This document shows, one piece after another, positions 1 to 10,841 of a DNA stretch of 64,000 nt (the first letter of the stretch is position 1; the number at the start of each line of letters is the position of its first letter). The position numbers were made by a program, and so were the translations under genes. Under the pieces are notes generated by a model. That model was not told where the DNA came from. It did not search any database and was given only the letters and a program-made list of their open reading frames with translations. Origin of the DNA: Limnomonas spitsbergensis (lineage: Eukaryota > Chlorophyta > Chlorophyceae > Chlamydomonadales); contig JAYJMM010000118.1 in assembly GCA_037349105.1 (NCBI GenBank), positions 1,054,001 to 1,118,000 of the forward strand, written 5' to 3'.

Positions 1-197
1 GGGGTGACACATGGGGGAGGGGTGAGAGGGGTGACACATGGGGGAGGGGTGAGAGGGGTGACACATGGGGGAGGGGTGAGAGGGGTGACACATAGGGGAG
101 GGAAGTGGGGGGAACACATGGGGGAGAGGTAAGGGGAGGGGCACATGGGGGAGAGGTAAGGGGAGGGGCACATGGGGGAGAGGTAAGAGGAGGGGCA
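1..197. repeat. 27-bp minisatellite, two variant blocks
   Basis: A purine-rich tandem array with a 27-bp period. The first block repeats a unit containing GTGACACATGGGGGAGG at positions 4, 31, 58 and 85. A second block, from about 115, repeats a related unit containing CACATGGGGGAGAGG with the same period. The array probably continues to the left of the window. No coding frame is associated with it. Confidence 0.9.
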
Positions 198-1297
198 CAA
201 GGGATGTGAGTTGAGGAGAGTGACAAATGCAGGGAAGTGGGCGCATGTGGCTAGCCTCGACAGGGGTGCCCAACATAAGCTGCCTATAGACAACATTGAC
301 ATACCCCCTCCCTCCGAATGGCATTTTCAGTAACGGCATCAGAAACGATTTTGCATGCAGCATCAGATTGGTATTCGCATGCGGTGTCTGGAAGGCATTT
401 CCACTGTTGGCATCAGAGTATCAGAGACATTCCCACGTGGCATCATAATAGTAATTCCATAATCGGTTCCAAAGGAAGCAGAGCGACCCCAGAAACCAGC
501 TGGGTGGACTGCTCTCTTTCATATGAAAGCACTGGAGCTTATCAAATCAATGTTCATTGTTGTTGCCTAAGACTGAGGGTACTCTATGGTGACTTAATAA
601 GAGCGCAAGCATGCTCTTTGTGGACACAGGACCCATGCGCCTGTAGGCGCCCAAGGCGGCTTTAGGCCCATGCGCCATTAGGCACCTTAAGGCCCGTGCA
701 ACTCGAGGCCCAAGCGCCTTAAGGCACCCACTTGTCTGCAAACAAATAATTCAAACTATAAACAGCCATGATCCTGCGCACCTCAAGCAGCGACATGTCT
801 GCAGTAAAGATGGTGACATGGTTCAAGTAGAAAGTCAGCAGCGGCCGTTGGAGCAGGCGGATGCCACCGGCGCTGTCCGTGTCACTGTCATCCCCGCCGG
901 AGCTAGCATCTACCCTGCATGGGGCCTGTGCATATCACGGGTCAGGGCTGGAGTATGCCCAGGATCATCAGACCATCCGCGGCTTGATAGATGCAGCATC
1001 AACGCATCCTCGTGCATAAAGCACGATCTTGCTGCTGGAGCAGTCAGCACCGACTCTACACATCCCGGCCTTGACACAGACCACTGCCTAAGAGTGTTAT
1101 GTATAGCAGTCTGGAGCCACAATTTAGCTACATCTAGGCTACTGCCACGGAAGAACCTAGTCCAGCAAGCCCCGCTGTTTGGGTTACCGGTCGTAGGCTG
1201 ATAAAGGTTCTGTCCCAATCGGCTCAGCGGTGGCGATCCAGGCCCCCCTAAATTTGGTTTGATGCAAGCTACAAACATCACTGCTGCCTAGGGAGAG
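198..1297. other. Intergenic, no gene recognised
   Basis: Several open frames overlap here on both strands, but none has a recognisable motif, splice structure or codon bias like the real genes nearby. The part just below 1298 is presumably the 3' UTR of the minus-strand zinc-finger gene. Around 610-740 there is a short degenerate repeat of GCGCC(C/T)(A/T)AAGGC-like blocks. Confidence 0.4.
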
Positions 1298-1756
1298 TCA
1301 GTGGCACACCTGTGGCAATGCCAGGACCTGCAGCCCCGCTTGCATGGCATTGACGTCTCGGGCCCCAATGGCCTGCCGAACCATCCGATCAGCCGCAACC
1401 TTGCCCTGTGGACTTGACGCAGCGACTGTTTTTTGAGGCACTGCAGGGGCGGCCGGCGGAGCGGCTGGTGGCTGGGCTAGAACAGCAGCAGCCATTGGGC
1501 CGCCTCGCTGGCTGCTGGTGGCAGGAGTAGACTGACTGAGAAGACTGACCGAGTAGACGGTCCGGGGTGGTGGCAGGCAAGACCTGAGCTCATGATGTCC
1601 ATGCGCATAATAGCAGTTTTCGCCATGCTTGCATGTCTGGCCACTCTGCCAGTATTTACATAGGTTGGTCTTGAAGACGCCGGGATTTTCGAGGTGTGCC
1701 GGGGGTTCCCTCTCGGAGGAGCTCGCCCCTGAATATATAGTAGCATCCTGCGCCAT
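1298..1756 (-). CDS. Single CCCH zinc-finger protein, 152 aa
   Basis: The protein has one perfect CCCH finger near its N-terminus: C33-x8-C42-x5-C48-x3-H52, within residues reading LCKYWQSGQTC and ending YYAHG. This spacing is that of the Tis11/tristetraprolin type, which binds single-stranded RNA, so a role in mRNA binding is likely but inferred. The rest is low in complexity, rich in Ser, Pro and Ala, and ends in a short helical stretch. The ATG at 1754-1756 is the first in frame and the frame is open to a stop at 1298. Most CCCH proteins carry two or more fingers or other domains, so this could be one exon of a larger gene. A weak donor (CTCAG|GTCTTG, minus strand) lies soon after the finger. 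Confidence 0.6.
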   Translation of the reverse strand: MAQDATIYSGASSSEREPPAHLENPGVFKTNLCKYWQSGQTCKHGENCYYAHGHHELRSCLPPPRTVYSVSLLSQSTPATSSQRGGPMAAAVLAQPPAAPPAAPAVPQKTVAASSPQGKVAADRMVRQAIGARDVNAMQAGLQVLALPQVCH

Positions 1757-2400
1757 CCAAGCGAGACATGCTCGGAGATACGTTCAATTTATTGTTCAAC
1801 GCTGCAAAGTCTAGGATTCGGGGCTCACGAACGCGAACGGGTGATAAGCGCTTCCTGCACTTGCCTGATACTGTCGTGGACGAAGCTCGTTCTCCCCGTG
1901 AGCGTAGCCGCATTGGCTTCCATTGGGACATTTTGGCCAGAACTTGCACAGCTCTGTTTTGTACAGATTGGTCGATGATTTATTATTCATCGTAAGAGTA
2001 GTGGGAACATGGGCTACTGGGTGTGCTACATAGTTGTGAGCCAGAATATTGAGATTGCGTTCTTGACTTCTTTATTATGCGTGCCCGTGATATTGGTCTG
2101 GCGAGGGCTCGTGATCAATCCATCCGTACCCGTTGACCTGACACCCGGGGATCCAGAGAATCCTGCGTAGAGCGGGCCCCGTGCTGCATGCGGTGATCCT
2201 GCCTTGGCGTGAAGTGGCACATCAGGGTTTGGGCTTCAATCACCCGTTAAATCACCGTTAAACCACCTATAACTGGTAATTTCAGTACAAGAGTACAGGA
2301 AGGATTAGAGGTGTACTTTCAAGAAGAAGACTGTTTGGACTTGCCAATCGAATATCGGTACCGTACGTGGTACCGAACAAATGGATGGTTCAGAGGGCAA
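1757..2400. other. Intergenic, no gene recognised
   Basis: This is the upstream region of the minus-strand zinc-finger gene and would hold its promoter. I see no clear motif, coding frame or RNA gene in it. Confidence 0.4.
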
Positions 2401-2640
2401 AAGTTGGGACGTTTAGGTATGGAGCCTGCAAGTGGTGGCATATCCTGCCACCATAGTGCCCAGCTTGCCTCATGACTTCATGTCAATGACGCAAAACCTC
2501 TGGGCCCTGCTCTTGAGGCTCAGCCGCATGGGCGTCCAATTGTCTGGACACATGACCTCCAGCTCCAAGTCAATGTCAGCAAGACAGAGGTCTTGGAGTT
2601 CTGTAGCCGCTTAGCAGCGCAGCGCTGATAGCCAGCCCAT
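2400..2640 (+). pseudogene. Decayed LINE reverse-transcriptase fragment
   Basis: From about 2542 the + strand can be read as DLQLQVNVSKTEVLEF, which resembles the region of non-LTR retrotransposon reverse transcriptases just after the catalytic YxDD box (usually a hydrophobic stretch, then VN..KTE). The frame stops at about 2625. Upstream the frame is broken by a copy of a short dispersed repeat at 2496-2538. No YxDD box, endonuclease or complete domain remains. I call it a dead fragment, and the match is short enough to be wrong. Confidence 0.35.
2496..2538 (-). repeat. Short GC-rich dispersed repeat, copy 1
   Basis: This copy reads CTCTGGGCCCTGCTC, then GCTCAGCCGCATGGGCG, on the + strand. 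The same core is found at 8036-8072 (same orientation) and, reversed, at 45066-45120, 46241-46290 and 58413-58466. Here it interrupts a reverse-transcriptase fragment. Confidence 0.6.
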
Positions 2641-4753
2641 GTCTACGTGTGTGGCCCAGGTAGGACCGTGCTGAAGCGTGTCATTCAGCACAAAAGCAGC
2701 AGCGTGAGGAAGGGAATGCAGGGTAGGGAGGCGCCTCTTGCTGCCGCGCTGCAACATGCATGCCGCATGGCCGCCAGGGTGCATCTAAGACATCATCTGC
2801 CTACACGCATCCGACTGGCGGCTATGTGCGCAGCGCCGGCGGCCAACAGCAGAGATGTGGTGTAGGCTAATGATCACCTCCAACCATGGCACTGCTTTCA
2901 CAGCAGGAAGCAGTCCAGCCTATTGTAGCACCTAAGCCAGGCTACAAGGCTATCTGCGTCCGCTGCCAGCTGGGGGCTGGCATGGAGCTGCATCACTGCA
3001 GGCTAGGCGTTACAACGCGATTGGTGGCAGCATGTGCTCCGTTTCTACATCACAGACGTATCACGGACAGCACAGCAAGACAGCCCACTCATGGCGGCCG
3101 CCATGCAGCTCACCAGCAGACAGACCACTGGAAGGCGCAACTGGTGCAGTGAGGTGCTAGGTGCCTTGGAGGAGATAGAGCGGAAAGCAGACGTTCTCAA
3201 ATATTATCTAACAGCGACTGGCCTGCACCCGCTATTCATCACAAAGGCGTTGGTGCTAGTGTAAGCGGCGGACGAGCAGGCCCAGCTGGATGTCACTGGC
3301 CGAGGGGAACCCAGTGACCCTGCCACAGAGCACAGGTCTGCAGCCGCATACCACGCCTGATTTCAGCCTATGGCCGGCGCACACAGGAGCCCAACCAACA
3401 AACGGTCGTGTCCTCGCGGTTGGCTGCGACTCGGAGTACCGGTAGTCAGCACAAAGTAAGATGCTCCAGCCAGCAGTGATGGGCAGGGGAGACGGCGAGC
3501 ACGTGGGTATGTGCTGCATGACTGTTTTGAAAACCCTACCGTCAAGGAGAAGCTTAGGGCTGGGTTGGATAGGTCCTCAGGACATTCATTCATTTGTTAT
3601 AACAGGGCAGGCAATGGCTTTTATTTGGTCGCACTTGTCGAGGCACAGAATCTCGAGGGGCTGCCTTTCCTTCTTTTGGGGATGTGGGCTTTTCTGTCTG
3701 GTTTCTCTCTTGTTTCCTCCCCTCCTTCCCTTCAGTTTCCAATAATACACTTCGATGTCGGCGCAGCAAAGAAAATACCGGGAAACTGTCTGTGTGGTCC
3801 AGGGCCCCCCTAGTATGGTCTCCTGGTGTGGTCCATTCCCGCATTGAACAGGAATATGAAGCTGATGCTTTCACATATGGTACTGCCCATGACGAAGAAG
3901 AGTAGCAGCCTCTTAAAGTAAAATTGACACCAATCAATGATGGCTTGTGAAGCAAGTGATGGGGACGAGCATGAGCTACGAGGCTCTATGAACGGTAGTT
4001 CAGACTTGTGACGTCACACCTCTTGACCCTACTCAAATTCTGGCTGGGTGAGAAAAAATACAAGTGACCTATTGATGGTGTTTGAGAGGAGCAGGATTGT
4101 GTAGCAAGATGAAGAGGGTGGCCGGGCATGGTTCGCAGAATACGGTACATCATTGTTGTCTGCTTTTCTGCTGCTTGCCCGCCTGCAGTGTGGCGCATGA
4201 ATAACTACAATTCAACGACATAACATTACCGTGTAACACTGTATGGGACCCTCGATGGTACCTGTTAAAAATGGCTCTACGAAGCCAGCTTAAAACTGTC
4301 AGGATGAAAACTGTATGTAGAGGAAAAAGGAAAGGAAGTCTGCCCCCTAGCATCCCTTAAGGCTAGTCCTCAACAATTTTTACCACATCCTTAACAGAGA
4401 CCTGGGCCTTCCACCTATGAAAGCCTGCAAGTTATGTTTATGTACGGGTCGTGCGGGTCAGAAGAAGTATAATGCCACTATGTGGCTCAAGACATGGCAC
4501 TTCTTCATAGCATTACGAACTTGCATCAATTTCCCCGCTATTTTTCAGGCTAACCCATAAAAGAATGTGGAGGGGTAGTCACGACTTCCCGATGATGCCT
4601 TTGCGCCTGTTACAAAGCGTGGGGCCTGCCAGAAAGGAAGGAGTGGCCTGTCCCTGGGCCTGCCTGAAGAGTAAATACTGGCCATGCAATCGGATGCTAA
4701 ACGACTCCAGATCTTCGCTCTTCAACGGTTAGCGCATTTTTTACTTGTTAAGA
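2640..4753. other. Intergenic, no gene recognised
   Basis: About 2.1 kb with many overlapping open frames but no motif, splice pattern or repeat that I can support as a gene. A TC-rich low-complexity patch lies at about 3680-3740. The last few hundred bases form the upstream region of the peroxiredoxin Q gene. Confidence 0.4.
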
Positions 4754-6704
4754 ATGATGGCTTCCTCCAACGCATGTGGCATGACCCGGGGACGATCGGC
4801 AGTCAGCACTCGACCCGTCACAGTGGGAGCTAGGCCTTTCACGCAAAACATCCGACGTGCACCTCAACGCGTCAGGGCCGTTTCCGTCATGGTAAATGCG
4901 CGCAACATCGGACCCACACATCAATCGGTTGCGGTCTTTCAATGGCGATTCATGTCTGCTCACCCCACAGCTGCTGAGGATAGCTCCACAACATGAATGC
5001 CAGCTGTCACTTGCCTGAGAGCGTAGGGTTCCTGCTGACCTGCTCACCCCTACCTGCTTGTGTGTGGACAGGCTGCTTTGAAGGTGGGCGACAAAATGGA
5101 TGATTTCTCTGATTACTTCCGAATCCTCAAGTGAGTGCTGCCGTGGTAGTGTTCATCTTTTCAGGTTCTAGGCCACCATTGGCAGGCCTCGCCGTGGTAG
5201 TCAAAGGCCTGATTAGGACCTTACCTGCACCAGCCAATGGCCAGCGGCCAGAGCAGTATGGCTGGCCACAACTGGGGCCTGGGGCCAGAGGCTGGGGTGT
5301 AGCTGACATAAAGCTGATTCATGGTAATAGAAGCACTCACTATGGCATGCCTGTCTTTATTTCACGCCATAGCGCCATAGCCCTCCCGCACTGCTTGGAT
5401 GCCTTGCATTTGCATCAAAACATGACCCGCTGGAATGAATGCGTGCCTTACCAGGCCATGACTGCCCCTGAGTAACTGCACTGCATTTCCTGCCTTGACA
5501 GGAAGAACGATGGATCCACCGTTGCCCTTAGCTCATTCAAGGGAAAGAATCCCGTCGTACTTTTCTTCTACCCCAAGGCCGCCACCCCGGGCTGCACGAA
5601 GGAGGTATGGATGCACATCACATCGAGGTTAAAGTTGGATGATCTTAACTGGCACTGCATGCACAGAGTGCAGACCATCCTGCTGGAAACTCTCACCAGC
5701 CCTTCACCCTGCCCTTTTCCTTCGCCTTAAGACCGCCTAGTTATGACAGACCTACGTTTACTCTGTTGACCCTACACACCACCTGTCTGGCACCACTCAG
5801 GCTTGCAAGTTCCGCGACGAGTATGACCGTTTCAAGAAGGCTGGCGCTGTCGTCTTCGGGATCTCCTCTGGTGCGTTAACTTACATTACGTGGGCGGCAT
5901 GGCCACGAAATCCAACGGCTGCATGGTGCTTTGTACGTCCTAGCACGTGTAGCATATAGCCTGTTAGCCCATGGCTACTGCACACCAACTCCTGCCCTCA
6001 TTCTGCCCCTTCCCTGTTGACATTGCGTAGACAGCCCCGAGGACAACGACAAGTTTGCCAAGGCTCAACGTCTGCAGTACCCTCTGCTGTCGGACGCTGG
6101 CAGCATTCTACGCAAGACCTTTGGCATCCCCGCTGATTTCTTGGGCTTGCTGCCGGGACGCCAAACGTTCGTTATTGACAAGAGCGGTGAGGCAGGGCGC
6201 CACTGTGAGGGTTTGGGTTGCAGGGATGTGTGGCCTGATTTGGAGGGGACATACGAAAGCCCGCTGGGTCGGTAGCTGCAGAAAACGAAACAATATCGCA
6301 ACATCAAATGATTTAGGGGAACAATATGCCCTTTGGCTGGTATGCTACAATCGCAAGGGCATGGGCGCGATATTTCTCACATATCATAAACTTATTTGTC
6401 ATTGCAAGTTGTGGACATGGTATGCAGCCTGTCATGCGGCCCTGGTGCTGGGCCAGCCTCACTCGGTGCCCCTTTTTCTCTTCTGTTGAGAACCCAACTA
6501 GTAAATTTGCCAACTAGTAACTCATCAGCACATAAAAGTATTAGTCCACCTCTGTTTTTGCTTTAATTTGGCTAGCTCACCTCGTCTCCTGCACTGTACT
6601 AAATGCCCCCCCCCCTCCTCATTTCAGGCAAGGTCATTTTGTCATTCAACGATGCCTTGAACGCGGAAGGACATGTGGATGCTGCCCTGAAGGCCCTAGC
6701 CTAA
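4754..6704 (+). CDS. PRXQ: Chloroplast peroxiredoxin Q (PrxQ), six exons
   Basis: A thiol peroxidase that reduces hydrogen peroxide and organic peroxides, normally using thioredoxin, in plastids. Exons: 4754-4891, 5072-5130, 5502-5604, 5801-5870, 6031-6186 and 6628-6704, giving 200 aa with all phases matching. The first 50 or so residues are rich in Arg, Ser, Thr and Ala and look like a plastid transit peptide. The mature part begins near KVGDKMDDF. The active site is TPGCTKEAC: peroxidatic Cys97 and resolving Cys102 are separated by four residues, the CX4C arrangement that defines the PrxQ group. The family stretches [19 protein letters not shown] and FVIDKSGKV follow in order. Translation could start at the ATG at 4754 or at the adjacent one at 4757. 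The intron between the two catalytic cysteines (5605-5800) splits the active-site motif. Confidence 0.95.
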
Positions 6705-7761
6705 TCAACATCAAGTCCCGGCACGACCTTGAATTATTTTTGTTATCGAAATCCGGACCATCTAGCTTTCCCTTAGCACCACAATACTGGCGGTCAGTTG
6801 GGTGTATCAATGGAAGCATTGTATATGTTTACCTTTATGGCTATATACAAAAGTACTGGTACCGTAGATTTGCTTTGCCTTCCCTCACAATCCCTGAATA
6901 TACTAGTTACCGGAATCGATTGTCGACGCCAGTTTTCTAGTCAGAAATTAAGAATTTCGGTCGATCATTTGCGCTGAGGGCAGCAAAAAAAAAACGTTTT
7001 TCATGAAGGAAGGCAAATAAATTATACGGTATACCGGCTCCAACACTTCAACTGCCCCCAATGTACCCTTCCATGTAGCATTATGATCGCCTGCATGATC
7101 GGAAACGATGAATGCCCCTAGCTTGCGCAACGTCCTCCCAAATATGCGATCTCTAAAGAGACAGAATGTGGCATTGTGGCCTCATGATACAGGAAATTGT
7201 TCTGAGACACTGACACGCTAAGAGAATTTGTTTGTGAGGTTTTTGCAGTCCAGCGGAGCATCACATTTGATGCAAGGGAACGGGTGCCTGCTAACTGGCC
7301 CGTTGGGTCCTGCTGAGCGCCTCGGCCTCAATGTGGCTCGAGTGCAAAAAGAACTAGGATAACATGAGGAAAGCCAGTGGCCCCATGGGCAAGCGACCTA
7401 CACACAATCAAAACTAGTGGCTCTGGCATGAACCGTGGTGAGGAAGATCTGAAAACAGGATTGACGAGGTTTGTAGGTAGGAGGGTGCGGATTTGTTCAA
7501 CAGTGCAACCACACAGAACTAGGAAAAGTATGGATGTTCGGCAGGCATTGAAAGATGAAGGAACCCGGGTTCCCTCGAAAAGTAAATGCACAAGTCAGTA
7601 CCAGCTTGCACAGTTGCACCACGCCAGTCAAATACCATTTCATGGCCTAGAATCGCCAGCAGATCTGCAGAAGTTGCTTGATGCCCTCAGTCTTGCCTGC
7701 CGATATAATTCCATGGCAGTCAATATCCTAAAATCTGGAGCATCCGTTTTTGACCGAAAAG
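6705..7761. other. Intergenic with an old dispersed repeat
   Basis: No gene is recognised. The section 7255-7390 resembles 46645-46790: both contain a copy of GAACTAGGA, a CCTCAATGTGGC block and a GTGGCC...TGGGC block, though the blocks are ordered differently. An open frame at 7377-7766 (129 codons) has no recognisable motif and runs into the start of a SINE copy, so I do not call it a gene. Confidence 0.4.
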
Positions 7762-8015
7762 TTTAGAACAGTGCATACCCGCTGGGCCCTGCTGACGCTC
7801 GGCCACGTGGGGCTGGTAGGGACTGACTATGCTCAATTCCAGATACCATGCACAGCCTGGGCCATGGTGCAGCCATGCCATCCTCCTATGTGAGGGGGCA
7901 GAAACATGGAACCCGGCGCTCTAGTCGGGGGGTGAAAGAAGATCGTGTGGCGGGTTCGATTCCCTCAACCTCTGGGTGCGGATACCACCAGCGTTATCCC
8001 ACTGGACCATTCCCC
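7762..8015 (+). repeat. tRNA-like SINE, copy A
   Basis: The most complete copy of a repeat of about 210-250 bp that recurs at 14097 (-), 18951 (+), 44122 (+), 46396 (-) and, partially, at 46838 (+). It starts with AACAGTGCATACCCGCTGGG. Near the 3' end it has GGTTCGATTCC (7953-7963), an exact match to the pol III B-box consensus GGTTCGANNCC. This suggests a tRNA-derived SINE. I could not identify a convincing A box. Confidence 0.7.
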
Positions 8016-8035
8016 CCCCGACAAGTCAAGGACAT

Positions 8036-8072
8036 TACACCTGCTCAAAAAGGCTCAGCCGCGTGGGCGCCC
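8036..8072 (-). repeat. Short GC-rich dispersed repeat, copy 2
   Basis: Reads CCTGCTCAAAAAGGCTCAGC then CGCGTGGGCGCCCC on the + strand, matching the copies at 2496, 45066, 46241 and 58413. It lies directly behind SINE copy A, and the SINE head contains a related core. Confidence 0.6.
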
Positions 8073-8818
8073 CCCGACAAGCAAGCAGAGGTGTTCCTCC
8101 GTGTCACACCATAAATCCGTAAACGTTATAAATGGTGCAACTTACGGAAATAACTTAAAAGGGACAGACTACCGTGGAACCACATATACTTCGCTCGAAA
8201 TTAGTTTGTTATTGGCCTGCGCGGACATGGCTGCGAGCGGTAATAATTCTAAAATCGCTGCTGCGCGGTGTAGAAGTCAGATTTTCATCGCGATTGATGC
8301 GCGGAGTGTCAGTCAGGTGTCTGTTGTAACTAAAATTAAATTAAGTGCAAACAAATCGTCGCTGCGCAACCGTTTTTTATTGTTTTTTTGCTGCGCGACG
8401 AAAATAGAAATTGTCGTTTTTTGTTGTGCGGACCCTATGTGGTTCTACCCCCTGGTTCTACGGTACTCATATATTGCACTGCTAGCGTTGTAAAATTTTC
8501 TCTGTAGGGCAACTACTCCAGACTAAAGGACAGGTACACCCAAACGTGATACATAAGCATTTTGGCTTCGCCTAAAGTACGGTCATGTTGGCAACCGACT
8601 CGGGCAGTTGCGTATCAAAACTTGCCATGTTGGCTGACAGCTCCCTCACTGCTAGCTACTTCCTTGTCTTTTCGCGCATTCTGCGTGCCCTTGCTACCTC
8701 CGCCCACCCGTATGGGCTGCCTGCACAATTGGATGCCACAGTTGGCTACAGCTGGCTGTAACAGCCTGGCTAATAAAATCCACATGGGCCCCGATCATCC
8801 CGGATGCCAAAAGATCTA
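8073..8818. other. Intergenic, no gene recognised
   Basis: The frame open from 7945 to 8493 runs out of the SINE copy into AT-rich sequence and has no motif. A run of CTGCGCG-type blocks between 8220 and 8420 gives an irregular repeat, but nothing more specific can be supported. Confidence 0.35.
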
Positions 8819-8820
8819 GG

Positions 8821-9580
8821 TGTCCGAGGCAACCACCAGCACCGGTGCACCACCAGCTGCCATTTCTAACGCTGGTGAGTGGGGCATGCTGAGTTTTCTT
8901 CTTAATTTAATTAGTATTTGAACTTCAGTACCAATATTTGAATGCCCAGTTCCCCTTTCAGATCGTTCTACTCCATTTGAGTCACGTATTTTGAAATGTT
9001 TGATGGTATTTCCTGTCCTCTCTTGTCTTTAACATTATTCGAATTATGTTTCCCTTGTCCCTGGTTGTCACTAGGCTCAAGAAGGTCAACCGAAGAATCC
9101 ATGGCTGATGTCCCCCCTACCATCCTTCCGGTAGGTGTCTCTGCTTGGTAGTCTGGTACTGCTATAATTTTGATATATTTTTGCGTTTTGTACTTTCAGG
9201 GTCAACGCACTAGTATGACGCTGCAGGAGGTTTTCATTTTTTTCTCTCCGGCAGGGCCAGATGCATGGCTTCGATAATCGATTTGGAGAGGCAAGACAAA
9301 ACAATACTACCTTGCTTTTGTTTGGCACTGGCAGGTGCGCAACCCTATCTCAAGCTTCAGGGTAGTTGCGTGGACCAATGTGCTCTCCTGCACTCCCCCT
9401 ATATGCCCATCTGCACTCTCTCTATTTTCAGGCCGGATAGAACAGCACCGTGAAAGTGCTAGGTCCACGCAGTGGGCTGTTTCATTCCCACATGAGGCAC
9501 TTGATCGGATGATAAGAACCTATATGCATGGAATCTTTGAAGGAGTGGGCAGTTGGGGCACTTTGTCTCTTGAGGCTTGA
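8821..9580 (+). other. Possible spliced hypothetical gene
   Basis: Plausible exons can be chained: 8821 to about 8874 (low-complexity Thr/Ala/Pro, donor GTGAGT), then about 9074-9130 (acceptor CACTAG, donor GTAGGT, joining in frame to give MADVPPTILP), then further acceptors at about 9200 and 9334, with a final open stretch to a stop at 9578-9580. I recognise no domain. One of the joins would need an intron of only about 31 nt, and no start codon is clear. This may be a real small gene, a gene remnant or chance. Confidence 0.22.
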
Positions 9581-9746
9581 CACTAGGGACATGGTTCTCC
9601 TATGCGCTTACGGTAGTTACAGTCCACATGCAGTTCTGTTAGAGTTCATGCCGAAGGTCAAGATCCATGAGGATGAAATTGTTCATCCTCGCTGATGCTA
9701 TCGCTTGCCCTTTTATAAGGAGGGTGGCCTACCATGGAACAAGGGG

Positions 9747-9805
9747 GAGGCTGCTGCTTCTTTGCATTACCGTCCCTATGGTGATGCAAATAGGCAGCAG
9801 CCTCC
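9747..9805. other. Long two-part hairpin
   Basis: GGAGGCTGCTGC (9747-9758) is perfectly complementary to GCAGCAGCCTCC (9794-9805). Inside this, TTGCATTACC (9762-9771) pairs with GGTGATGCAA (9780-9789) with one G-U pair, leaving an 8-nt loop and small internal loops. The shape resembles a small-RNA precursor. There is no independent evidence of transcription. Confidence 0.6.
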
Positions 9806-10841
9806 TCATGGCAAGTGTGGAGGCAGCAGGTGGGGAAATGCTGCAAGCTGACTTCTCTCAGAAGACCAATGTCACTGGTTCCTTCAGCATCAATGGGCTT
9901 GTCACGGACATGAACCAGAACTCCAGAACGCATCGCTAGCCCTTTAATTTGTACTCCAATTGTCGCTGAAACATTGGGAAATGTGTGGCCAAGCATGTAG
10001 GATGTAGGAGGTTAAAAAGCATTTAGAGCTTCAGGCTTCAAATGTGTATGAAATGAGGCCTTTGTTTGAGCACAATTTCTGTATCAGTCTTGTTGAACAT
10101 GGCGGCTTGGCGGCGATTTTACACTGGTACGGCCCGTAACATGGCCCGCTGTGCTGCACAGTGAGTGGAACTGTACTGCACAGTGAGTGGAATCTAGGTG
10201 GAATGCTTTAGCTCTTTTATTTGATGTGGGCCAAGTTGCTGAGAGACAGGCCCTAGGGGGGCTTGGGAATCTCACTTCTTTTCTATTTGTTTTGCCTTTT
10301 CTTCTGTCCCTGATTTTTCTCTTCGTTATGTCACATTACAAATTACCTCGTAGACGTCCTATGCCTTCGCACCATCTTATGTAAATTGGCCCGCGCAGAA
10401 TAACTCGCGATGTAAGAATTACCGGTAATCATTGGAGGGTCCTGTGGCTCAACTTTATAATTACATTATGTAGTTCTTGCAAAAATACCCGAGTGACTGA
10501 CTGAAAGGAAGGAACGGAAAGGGATTGCTAACCGATTTCAGTTGAAGTATGGGGCCCTGTCGGGGTTTTGAAGGTCGTATGCGAGTTCATTTTGCCACCG
10601 ATGCAAGTGAATTTTAGCGCAAAACGCTTGTCAGCTGCCTTTTTATCATTTGTTTGACACCCGTGAAAGCAGTCGTTTAGACTTCGGACATGGTTCAGCA
10701 GCGTGGCAGCCGTAAAGACAGCCTTGTTTGATGGTATCGAAGTAAGAAGTCACGAATAGTAGCCTGTTCAGTCCATAGCGTCATGAAGCAAGCACACCCG
10801 ATGTAGCCGGGGCCTCGATTAATCCGTACCCTACTTGTTCC
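9806..10841. other. Intergenic, no gene recognised
   Basis: No coding frame, RNA gene or strong repeat stands out. The final part is the upstream region of the four-exon gene starting at 10842. Confidence 0.4.

Noticed and set aside
7377..7766. A 129-codon open frame as a gene
   Set aside because: It has no recognisable domain, ends in the SINE head, and overlaps a sequence that resembles another repeat at 46645.
7945..8010. A possible functional tRNA gene around the B box
   Set aside because: The T-arm-like part does not pair fully, and no acceptor stem, D arm or anticodon arm can be drawn. The same block recurs with the SINE, so it is part of the repeat.
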